A stretch of DNA of 5,174 nucleotides from positions 1-5,174 of the forward strand of contig JAUYBK010000141.1 of assembly GCA_030693105.1 (NCBI GenBank), written 5' to 3'. This document shows, piece after piece, positions 1 through 5,174 of this stretch. The notes under the pieces were generated by a model. It saw nothing but the letters and a program-made list of their open reading frames with translations, was not told the origin of the DNA and made no database searches. This stretch comes from Methanobacteriaceae archaeon. GTDB lineage: Archaea > Methanobacteriota > Methanobacteria > Methanobacteriales > Methanobacteriaceae. The position numbers and the translations under genes were made by a program. How positions within the stretch are numbered: position 1 is the first letter of the stretch; every line of letters begins with the position of its first letter.

Positions 1-35
1 TGTTAAGGCATTTGAAAGGCACTTACACCCTTCAA

Positions 36-44
36 TTTATAAAA
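36..44 (+). promoter_or_regulatory. Possible archaeal TATA box for the M6 protease gene
   Basis: TTTATAAAA at 36-44 matches the archaeal TATA consensus. It would place transcription start near 65, just before the AGGAG at 72-76 and the TTG at 80. This supports the short form of the protease. However, the same bases are in open frame with the gene and could simply be coding, so the call is weak. Confidence 0.3.
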
Positions 45-79
45 GGATAATAAAAACCAATAAATTACTTCAGGAGAAT

Positions 80-1687
80 TTGAATCCTGATAAATTTAGG
101 GCTGAAGGCGGTTTAGACCTGGATACCTACAGTGCCCTACAAGAAAGATGGCAAGATCAAGAAGAACGTATTCAAGGAATAAAACAGGAATATAAAGCTA
201 AATATGGTTCTTTAAAAAATATTCCTTCTTCCATTGGGCGCTGTAGAAAGATAGAGATGGTTGGTACAAAAAATGCTCTGGTTTTGTTAATTGAATTTGA
301 TGATATTAAACACACAGCTATTTATGATGATAATTATTTCAAAGATCTGCTTTTTTCTAAAGGAAAACAAAGTATGCGCGATTACTTTTTAGAAGCTTCC
401 TGGAATCAGTTGGACATTAAAGGAGAAGTTAGTGATGGCTGGTATACTGCGGCCCATAATCGAGCTGAATATCTGGATAAATATCCGGTGAAAGGAAGTT
501 ATCCTAAAGCACAAAATCTGGTTAAAGAAGCAATTATACAAGCAAAAAATAGTAATAAGTTCGATTTCACCCATTTTGCTAATGATGATGGAAAAATCGA
601 CATGCTATTAGTGGTGTTTGCTGGTTCTGGTTTTGACACAAAACTAAATATTAATTACATCCGGCCCCATCAGGACAAATTAATAGAGCCCATTGAAGTG
701 CAAGAGGGAATATGGGTGGATAGATACTCAATGAATCCGGAACTACCTGCCGATGATCTGGGGTGTTTTTGTCATGAGATGGGCCATTTATTAGGGCTTC
801 CCGATCTCTATAAAGAAGGATACTCGCCAGTGGTAGGAAGCTGGTGTTTAATGGCTGTGGGTTGCTACAACAACAATAGTAGAACTCCTGCACATCCCAG
901 TGCCTGGTGTAAGATACATTTAGGCTGGACTAAACCCAAACTAGTTGAAAAGAATTTACAAACATATGAGATACCAGAAATAATTAGGGAAAAAGAAATT
1001 TACAAGTTGGAGGTGGAAGGTTCTCAGGGAAAAGAATATTTTCTTTTGGAAAATCGCCAGCAGAAAGGATTTGATAAATATTTACCCGGCAGTGGGCTTC
1101 TGATTTGGCACGTAGATGAAGGGGTATGTGTACCCCAAGCTCCTAATTCGGATCCCAATCACTTTTTCCTTACCCTTAAACAATCCGATGGTAAAGAAGA
1201 TCTTCAAAGTGATCGAACAGAATTATTTAAGAACCAGATGCTTGAAAAATTGCCAAAAGATATAGAAGGTGATTTAGGAGATCCTTTCCCAGGAATAACT
1301 CTTAATAGGACCTTTAACGATGAATCTCATCCTAATAGTCGATCTTACAAGGGTAAAAAATCATTTATAGAAGTTTTTTCCATTAGTGATTCTGAAGATG
1401 TGATGACTGCTAAGATGGGGATTCAAAAAATTTCCCATGGAAATAATATTCAGTTTAACTTTTCTGATGCGGCAGCGGAACCTAAAAAAGAGACAACAAA
1501 AAATTTCACACCATTACAGTTTATTATATGTAACTACCCTGCGCAGCCTAAAGGTCCTTACCAACAGGGGAAAGAGGATTATTTCGAAGATATTAAAAAA
1601 GAAATTGGGCTTGAAGATTTTCAGGATGGATATCGCCGTGGGTATCTCCATGGCTATCAGGAAGCCGTTAAGAAGGCGAAGAAGTAA
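80..1687 (+). CDS. M6-family (immune inhibitor A-like) zinc metalloprotease, start uncertain
   Basis: This encodes a 535-aa protein of the peptidase M6 family, a zinc-dependent endopeptidase of unknown target. The zinc site is HEMGHLLGLPDLY at residues 232-244, with His232, Glu233 (catalytic base) and His236 visible and Asp242 the probable third ligand. Other M6 hallmarks follow in order: DYFLEASW (101-108) before a GEVSDGW strand, an Asp-rich DDGKIDMLLVVFAGSG segment (169-184), GSWCLMAVG (253-261, Met-turn-like), GLLIWHVDE (339-347) and GDPFPG (400-405). The C-terminal ~60 residues are a charged tail ending in a GY-rich helix. No signal peptide or membrane segment is visible, unlike secreted bacterial relatives. 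The start given is a TTG, the only usual start codon upstream of residue 60 in this frame. AGGAG at 72-76 precedes it by only 3 nt, which is short, and the frame is open back to position 2, so translation may begin upstream of the window. Family assignment is firm; substrate and location are unknown. Confidence 0.9.
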   Translation: MNPDKFRAEGGLDLDTYSALQERWQDQEERIQGIKQEYKAKYGSLKNIPSSIGRCRKIEMVGTKNALVLLIEFDDIKHTAIYDDNYFKDLLFSKGKQSMRDYFLEASWNQLDIKGEVSDGWYTAAHNRAEYLDKYPVKGSYPKAQNLVKEAIIQAKNSNKFDFTHFANDDGKIDMLLVVFAGSGFDTKLNINYIRPHQDKLIEPIEVQEGIWVDRYSMNPELPADDLGCFCHEMGHLLGLPDLYKEGYSPVVGSWCLMAVGCYNNNSRTPAHPSAWCKIHLGWTKPKLVEKNLQTYEIPEIIREKEIYKLEVEGSQGKEYFLLENRQQKGFDKYLPGSGLLIWHVDEGVCVPQAPNSDPNHFFLTLKQSDGKEDLQSDRTELFKNQMLEKLPKDIEGDLGDPFPGITLNRTFNDESHPNSRSYKGKKSFIEVFSISDSEDVMTAKMGIQKISHGNNIQFNFSDAAAEPKKETTKNFTPLQFIICNYPAQPKGPYQQGKEDYFEDIKKEIGLEDFQDGYRRGYLHGYQEAVKKAKK

Positions 1688-1700
1688 TCTCTATACTAAC

Positions 1701-1708
1701 TTTTTTTT
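1701..1708 (+). terminator. Oligo-T transcription terminator after the protease gene
   Basis: Eight consecutive T residues begin 14 nt after the protease stop codon (1685-1687) and run into further T-rich sequence (ATTTAAGTTTAATTT). Euryarchaeal terminators are typically U-tracts without an obligatory hairpin, and no GC-rich stem precedes this one. It would separate the protease transcript from the acs promoter downstream. Confidence 0.6.
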
Positions 1709-1723
1709 ATTTAAGTTTAATTT

Positions 1724-1747
1724 ATCATGATAATCAATTATCATGAT
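1724..1747 (+). repeat. Perfect 11-bp inverted repeat, candidate operator upstream of acs
   Basis: ATCATGATAAT (1724-1734) is followed by CA and then by its exact reverse complement ATTATCATGAT (1737-1747). Each arm contains ATCATGAT, which is itself a palindrome, so the same 8-mer occurs twice with centres 16 bp apart. The element ends 12 bp before the acs TATA box and is centred about 55 bp upstream of the predicted transcription start. A 2-nt loop and an almost all-AT stem make an RNA hairpin unlikely. A binding site for a dimeric or tetrameric regulator of acs is the better reading. Which regulator is not known. Confidence 0.6.
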
Positions 1748-1759
1748 TAATAATAATAA

Positions 1760-1769
1760 AATATATATA
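1760..1769 (+). promoter_or_regulatory. acs promoter (TATA box)
   Basis: AATATATATA at 1760-1769, preceded by an A-rich stretch that could act as a BRE, fits an archaeal TBP/TFB promoter. Initiation would be expected about 25 bp downstream, near 1790, leaving a leader of roughly 35-40 nt before the acs ATG. The region is so AT-rich that the exact register is uncertain. Confidence 0.55.
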
Positions 1770-1814
1770 GAAAGACTAACTTAGTTATTATCACTCTTAA
1801 AAACGGCTTAAAAT

Positions 1815-1819
1815 GGTGA
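1815..1819 (+). promoter_or_regulatory. Ribosome binding site of acs
   Basis: GGTGA at 1815-1819 is complementary to the 3' end of archaeal 16S rRNA (AUCACCUCC) and lies 7 nt before the ATG at 1827. The other nearby ATG (1813) runs into a stop at once (ATG GTG AAC TAA), so this site fixes the acs start at 1827. Confidence 0.7.
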
Positions 1820-1826
1820 ACTAAGA

Positions 1827-3731
1827 ATGTTACACGATACCTCAGTCCTTATGGACGAGAAAAGGGTTTTTGAACCTAACGAAGAAGTAAAAAAACGGGC
1901 CCATGTGAAAGATTGGGAAGCAGAAATAGAAAAAGGTAAGGACCTGGAGAAATACTGGGGAGAGAAGGCCGAACAGTTTGAATGGTTCAAAAAATGGGAT
2001 AAAGTCCTGGATGACTCCAACAAACCTTTCTACAAATGGTTCACTGGAGGTAAGATCAACCTGGCCTACAACGCCGTAGACCGCTGGATCGAAACCGAAA
2101 AAAGAAACCAGATTGCCATTCTCTACGTTAACGAGCGGGGCCACGAGAGAAAGTTAACCTACTACGAACTTTACTTGGAAGTAAACAAGCTGGCCAACGC
2201 CCTTAAAAACCTGGGAGTCAAAAAGGGTGACACCGTTTCCATGTACCTACCCATGTGTCCCGAGCTTCTAATAGCTATGCTGGCTTGTAACAAGATCGGA
2301 GCAGTGCACAGTGTGGTTTACTCGGGTCTTTCGGTGGGGGCTGTTGTGGATCGTATGAACGATGCCAAGGTTAAAGTACTATTTACTGCCGACGGAACCT
2401 TCCGTCGCGGAAAAATCATCGACCTTAAAAAGATCTCAGACGAGGCTGTCAAGATGTGTCCCACCATCGAAACCATTGTGGTAGTCAAAAACACCGGAAA
2501 CCCCATAGAAATATCCGAAATATCTGGAAGGGAAATATATTATGATAGATTAATTGAAGGAGAACCATCGGAATGCGAAGCTGAAAAAATGGATGCTGAA
2601 GACCCGTTATTCATGCTCTATACTTCGGGTAGTACGGGAAAACCTAAAGGAGTCCTGCACACCACGGCGGGCTATATGGTGGGCGTAGCCACCACCCTCA
2701 AGTACATCTTCGACATCCACCCCGACGACTTGTGGTGGTGCACTGCCGACATTGGTTGGATCACTGGCCACAGTTACATTATATACGGTCCGCTCCTCCT
2801 GGGGACCACCACCGTGGTTTATGAGGGGGCCCCGGACTATCCCGACCCGGGAATATGGTGGAAAGTCGTGGAAAAGTATGGGGTTACCAAGTTCTACACG
2901 GCCCCTACTGCCATTCGCCATCTGATGCGATTTGGGAACAAATACACTAACCTCTACAACCTTAACTCCCTGAAAATTTTGGGAACGGTGGGTGAATCCA
3001 TTAATCCCGAGGCCTGGATTTGGTACTACAAGAATGTGGGAAAGGATAATTGTCCTATTGTTGACACCTGGTGGCAGACGGAAACCGGGATGCACCTCAT
3101 ATCACCTCTACCCGTTTCACCCCTGAAACCGGGCTCGGCTACCAAGGCCTTCCCCGGGATCGATGCCCAAGTGGTGGACGAAGACGGTAAAGAAGTGCCA
3201 CTAGGAAAAGGTGGCTACCTGGTGATTAAAACACCTTGGCCATCCATGTTCCGTACTCTCTACCAAGATAAGGAACGGTTTCTTGAAGTGTACTGGAAGG
3301 ACTTTCCCGGCTGTATCTATAAGTCGGGGGACATGGCCCGCCAGGACGAAGACGGGTACTTCTGGCTTCAAGGGAGATCTGATGATGTCTTGAAGATATC
3401 GGGACACAGAATAGGAACCGCTGAGGTTGAATCTGCATTTGTAAGTCATTTGGCAGTTGTAGAAGCAGCGGTTATAGGTAAAGACGATCCAATTAAAGGG
3501 GAAGTAATTAAAGCATTTTTAATATTGAAAGAAGGCAAAAAACTTGATTCACAACTAATTGATGAGCTAAAGCGGCATGTTCGTCATGAATTAGGACCTG
3601 TTGCTGTTGTAGGAGAAATAGTTCAAGTGCAAACCCTTCCCAAAACACGTAGTGGAAAAATTATGAGGAGGGTGTTAAGAGCAAGAGAAAAAGGAGAAGA
3701 TGTAGGAGATACATCCACACTGGAAGAGTGA
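1827..3731 (+). CDS. acs: Acetyl-CoA synthetase, AMP-forming
   Basis: This encodes a complete 634-aa acetate:CoA ligase that makes acetyl-CoA from acetate, ATP and CoA via acetyl-AMP in the cytoplasm. In an autotrophic methanogen this serves assimilation of acetate into cell carbon. The N-terminal ACAS_N region (about 25-85) is followed by the AMP-binding domain, with the phosphate-binding motif YTSGSTGKPKG (265-275), DIGWITGHSY (308-317), GTVGES (386-391) and DTWWQTETG (413-421). The C-terminal domain begins around GDMARQDEDGYFWLQGRSDD (501-520) and ends with PKTRSGK, where Lys611 is the adenylation lysine that is regulated by acetylation in bacterial Acs. Ile312, Thr313, Val388 and Trp416 form the acetate pocket and have the same numbers as in Methanothermobacter ACS1; the Trp favours acetate over longer acids. 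The gene has its own promoter and a GGTGA site. No T-tract follows it, so read-through into the downstream transporter genes is plausible. Composition is uneven: richest in G+C in the middle and AT-rich near the 3' end. Confidence 0.97.
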   Translation: MLHDTSVLMDEKRVFEPNEEVKKRAHVKDWEAEIEKGKDLEKYWGEKAEQFEWFKKWDKVLDDSNKPFYKWFTGGKINLAYNAVDRWIETEKRNQIAILYVNERGHERKLTYYELYLEVNKLANALKNLGVKKGDTVSMYLPMCPELLIAMLACNKIGAVHSVVYSGLSVGAVVDRMNDAKVKVLFTADGTFRRGKIIDLKKISDEAVKMCPTIETIVVVKNTGNPIEISEISGREIYYDRLIEGEPSECEAEKMDAEDPLFMLYTSGSTGKPKGVLHTTAGYMVGVATTLKYIFDIHPDDLWWCTADIGWITGHSYIIYGPLLLGTTTVVYEGAPDYPDPGIWWKVVEKYGVTKFYTAPTAIRHLMRFGNKYTNLYNLNSLKILGTVGESINPEAWIWYYKNVGKDNCPIVDTWWQTETGMHLISPLPVSPLKPGSATKAFPGIDAQVVDEDGKEVPLGKGGYLVIKTPWPSMFRTLYQDKERFLEVYWKDFPGCIYKSGDMARQDEDGYFWLQGRSDDVLKISGHRIGTAEVESAFVSHLAVVEAAVIGKDDPIKGEVIKAFLILKEGKKLDSQLIDELKRHVRHELGPVAVVGEIVQVQTLPKTRSGKIMRRVLRAREKGEDVGDTSTLEE

Positions 3732-3753
3732 ACAAAAAAAGAGTGATAAGAGT

Positions 3754-3769
3754 TTAAGTGCTAACTTAA
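3754..3769 (+). repeat. Short inverted repeat between acs and the universal stress gene
   Basis: TTAAGT (3754-3759) and ACTTAA (3764-3769) are exact reverse complements around GCTA. The element directly abuts the TATA-like box at 3770, where a BRE would sit. It could be a small operator or a weak AT-rich hairpin in a read-through transcript. With 6-bp arms in AT-rich DNA it may also be chance. Confidence 0.3.
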
Positions 3770-3778
3770 TTTATAAAT
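3770..3778 (+). promoter_or_regulatory. Probable internal promoter (TATA box) for the transporter genes
   Basis: TTTATAAAT at 3770-3778 is a near-consensus archaeal TATA box in the 66-bp gap after acs. The usual spacing puts initiation near 3798-3800. That coincides with the first ATG of the next gene, so a transcript from here would either be leaderless or use the second in-frame ATG at 3834. It suggests that the downstream genes can be expressed independently of acs. Confidence 0.45.
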
Positions 3779-3785
3779 TTTTAAT

Positions 3786-3790
3786 GAGGA
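3786..3790 (+). promoter_or_regulatory. Ribosome binding site of the universal stress gene
   Basis: GAGGA at 3786-3790 lies 7 nt before the ATG at 3798, good spacing for a Shine-Dalgarno site. It favours 3798 over the in-frame ATG at 3834, which has only a weak GAG upstream. This site works only on transcripts starting upstream of it, such as read-through from acs. Confidence 0.55.
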
Positions 3791-3797
3791 AGATTAG

Positions 3798-4301
3798 ATG
3801 AATTCAAATCCAATAGACAGAAAAGCTGAGAAAATGTCTGAAGTAGATATAGAAGTAGTATCTTTAGATGTAAAGAAAATTATGTTAGCTACAGATGGTT
3901 CCTCACCATCTGTTGAGGCTATTAAATATGCTGTGGCACTGGCGAAACTTTTACAAGCGGAATTAGTAGCCCTATATGTTGATGAACAATTTGCTCTGCT
4001 GCAAGAGGAAAAATATGAGGAGGAGCTATATGAGGGTGTGAAACATTCAGCAGCTGGACTTCAAGTGGCACAATGGTATGGCGAGAAGAATGGAATTGAA
4101 GTAAAAACCATATTAAAACAAGGAAGTGCACCTAAAAAAATTATAGCTACTGCCAAGGAGGAAGAAGCAGATTTAATAGTGATTGGTACTACTGGAAGAA
4201 CTGGTCTAAAAAGAATAGCAATTGGGAGCGTAGCTGAAATGGTTATGAAAGCTGCCCATGTTCCGGTAATGGTAATAAGAAATTTTAAGGTGAGATCATG
4301 A
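3798..4301 (+). CDS. Universal stress protein (UspA superfamily), ATP-binding type
   Basis: This encodes a 167-aa single-domain Usp, a soluble alpha/beta nucleotide-binding protein that usually acts as a dimer and modulates partner proteins. The first strand is KKIMLATDGSSPSVEAIKYA (26-45). The second strand, ELVALYVDE (55-63), leads into a Glu-rich helix (about 64-82). The C-terminal signature is IVIGTTGRTGLKRIAIGSVAE, in which Gly130, Gly133, Gly143 and Ser144 form the G-2x-G-9x-G(S/T) pattern of ATP-binding members such as MJ0577. The domain closes with VPVMVIR (155-161). About 25 residues precede the first strand, longer than usual. Starting at Met13 (ATG at 3834) would shorten this, but the ribosome binding site favours 3798. 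The stop overlaps the next start as ATGA, so it is translationally coupled to the transporter genes. I infer that it senses ATP or AMP to adjust acetate transport or activation; a general stress role is equally possible. Confidence 0.93.
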   Translation: MNSNPIDRKAEKMSEVDIEVVSLDVKKIMLATDGSSPSVEAIKYAVALAKLLQAELVALYVDEQFALLQEEKYEEELYEGVKHSAAGLQVAQWYGEKNGIEVKTILKQGSAPKKIIATAKEEEADLIVIGTTGRTGLKRIAIGSVAEMVMKAAHVPVMVIRNFKVRS

Positions 4302-4576
4302 CCGATAAAAAAAATAAGGAAACTGATACTGGTGAATTAATTGCAACTAATTTCAAATTAAGCGTGTCATTAGGGATTATTTTCCTTATAATATTACTGA
4401 TGATCCCCATATTGAACGAATTTGCAAAAAATTTTATGTTAACCGATGTTTTTGGAAATTTTACAGTGACCTACATCTACACCGCCATTCTGGTATTTGT
4501 AATAGGCTGGATAATACCCTTGTATTACACCTTAAAAACTGATAAACGGGAGGAAGAATATAATGATGACGGATAA
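4298..4576 (+). CDS. Small two-helix membrane protein, DUF485-like symporter partner
   Basis: This encodes a 92-aa integral membrane protein with a charged, Lys-rich N-terminus (1-13), two hydrophobic helices (about 21-39 and 56-77) and a charged C-terminal tail ending in Asp/Glu-rich residues. Length, topology and position directly before an ActP-like symporter gene match the small DUF485 (YjcH-type) or related DUF4212 proteins that accompany acetate and other sodium:solute symporters. I assign it on architecture and context, because sequence conservation in these families is low. The start is well fixed: AAGGTGA (4287-4293) lies 4 nt before the ATG, which overlaps the preceding stop as ATGA. 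Its own end overlaps the symporter start by 14 nt, so the three genes should be made in fixed proportion. It probably assists assembly, stability or activity of the permease in the cytoplasmic membrane. Confidence 0.8.
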   Translation: MTDKKNKETDTGELIATNFKLSVSLGIIFLIILLMIPILNEFAKNFMLTDVFGNFTVTYIYTAILVFVIGWIIPLYYTLKTDKREEEYNDDG

Positions 4577-5174
4577 TCCTGTGGCTATTGCCCTGGTCCT
4601 ATTGATAGTGTGCATTAGCGTAGGTGTCACCATATTCTCAAGAAGATTTACCAGAACAACTGCAGATTTTTATGTAGCCGGAAGAGGTATTAGTGCAATT
4701 CAAAATGCATTTGCATTATCTGGCGATTATATGAGTGCTGCAACTTTTTTGGGTATAGCTGGACTAGTTTGGCTTTATGGATATGATGGTATCTGGTATT
4801 CTGTCGGCTTTTTTGGTGGCTGGGTATTGCTACTACTCTTTCTAGCAAGTCCTATACGAAGGTTTGGAGCATACACTGTCGCTGATTTTGTATCAGGTAG
4901 GTTTCATTCGAAAAAAATAAGACTCGTTGCGCTTATAGGCACTATCCTAATATCCGTATTTTATATAGTTCCACAAATGGTGGGAGTAGGAGAGATTCTT
5001 GTTGTTCTACTTGGTTGGGACTATACCATGGCAGTTGTAATTGCTGGTCTTCTAATGACGATTTATGTGGTTGTCGGCGGTATGAGGGCTACTACTTATA
5101 ACCAGATTATTCAGTGTGTGATTCTATGGACCGCTATGTTTGTTATTATAGCACTTACGCTTCAAAGATTTGAA
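4563..5174 (+). CDS. actP: Sodium:solute symporter, ActP-like acetate permease (3' truncated by window)
   Basis: The first 204 codons of a sodium:solute symporter (SSS family) run without a stop to the window edge; the family is usually about 500-550 aa. Helix 1 spans about residues 5-25. Then come DFYVAGRGI (35-43) and the conserved ALSGDYMSAATFLGIAGLVW (51-70), the region of the sodium and substrate sites in this fold. GYDGIWYSVGFFGGW (73-87) follows, then PIRRFGAYTVADFVSGRF (97-114), VPQMVGVGE (136-144) and GGMRATTYNQIIQ (172-184). The pattern closely resembles bacterial ActP (sodium/acetate and glycolate permease). The start is ATG 4563 with GGGAGGA (4548-4554) 8 nt upstream; a second ATG at 4566 is also possible. 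It overlaps the small membrane protein gene by 14 nt. The neighbouring acs makes acetate the likely substrate, though related carboxylates such as pyruvate or propionate are possible. Confidence 0.92.
   Translation, partial: MMTDNPVAIALVLLIVCISVGVTIFSRRFTRTTADFYVAGRGISAIQNAFALSGDYMSAATFLGIAGLVWLYGYDGIWYSVGFFGGWVLLLLFLASPIRRFGAYTVADFVSGRFHSKKIRLVALIGTILISVFYIVPQMVGVGEILVVLLGWDYTMAVVIAGLLMTIYVVVGGMRATTYNQIIQCVILWTAMFVIIALTLQRFE

Noticed and set aside
1437..1730. 97-aa + strand open frame over the protease 3' end
   Set aside because: It overlaps the well-supported M6 frame in another phase, has Lys/Arg/Leu-rich composition typical of a shadow of AT-rich coding DNA, and no ribosome binding site or recognisable motif.
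1724..1747. Reading the 11-bp inverted repeat as an intrinsic terminator hairpin for the protease gene
   Set aside because: The stem is nearly all A/T with a 2-nt loop and is followed by an A-rich rather than T-rich stretch. The T-tract lies before it, at 1701-1708. An operator is more likely.
1724..1747. Calling the dyad a Fur box because of its GATAAT/ATTATC halves
   Set aside because: The half-site spacing differs from the 19-bp Fur consensus and nothing nearby concerns iron, so the regulator is left unnamed.
1842..2144. 100-aa Phe-rich open frame on the minus strand at the acs 5' end
   Set aside because: Its Phe richness comes from antisense reading of Lys/Glu codons (AAA/GAA) in acs. 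It has no independent support.
2607..3095. 162-aa open frame on the minus strand inside acs
   Set aside because: It lies antisense to the most conserved part of acs, where high G+C removes stop codons. The peptide has no recognisable domain, so it is an antisense shadow.
3732..3797. Terminator between acs and the universal stress gene
   Set aside because: There is no long T-tract on the + strand before the TATA-like box, only an A-run (3734-3740). The inverted repeat at 3754-3769 is short and AT-rich. Read-through appears possible.

Overview
The window reads as part of a methanogenic archaeon genome, most likely a mesophilic member of the Methanobacteriales (Methanobacterium-like). The evidence is moderately AT-rich DNA, AT-rich archaeal-type TATA boxes, a T-tract terminator, GGTGA/AGGTGA-type ribosome binding sites, and an acetyl-CoA synthetase in which all four acetate-pocket residues fall at the same numbers (Ile312, Thr313, Val388, Trp416) as I recall for Methanothermobacter thermautotrophicus ACS1. 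The genus is inferred; no rRNA or other marker is present.

Layout: all genes are on the + strand. Positions 80-1687 encode an M6-family (immune inhibitor A-like) zinc metalloprotease with a perfect HExxHxxGxPD site. Its frame is open to the left edge of the window, so the real start may lie outside. A T-tract terminator follows at 1701-1708. Next comes a 139-bp intergenic region with a striking perfect 11-bp inverted repeat (1724-1747), a TATA box (1760-1769) and a GGTGA ribosome binding site. These lead into acs (1827-3731), an intact AMP-forming acetyl-CoA synthetase. After a 66-bp gap with its own TATA-like box come three overlapping genes: an ATP-binding-type universal stress protein (3798-4301), a 92-aa two-helix membrane protein resembling the DUF485 family (4298-4576), and the first 204 codons of an ActP-like sodium:solute symporter (4563 to the window end, 3'-truncated).

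The last four genes form a coherent acetate uptake and activation module. The ActP-like permease with its small membrane partner would import acetate, Acs would convert it to acetyl-CoA using ATP and CoA, and the universal stress protein, translationally coupled to the transporter genes, is a candidate nucleotide-responsive regulator of transport. The protease gene is separated from the module by a terminator and a promoter and is probably unrelated to it. Apart from the intergenic stretches described, the window is almost entirely coding. I see no tRNA, rRNA, CRISPR array or mobile element.
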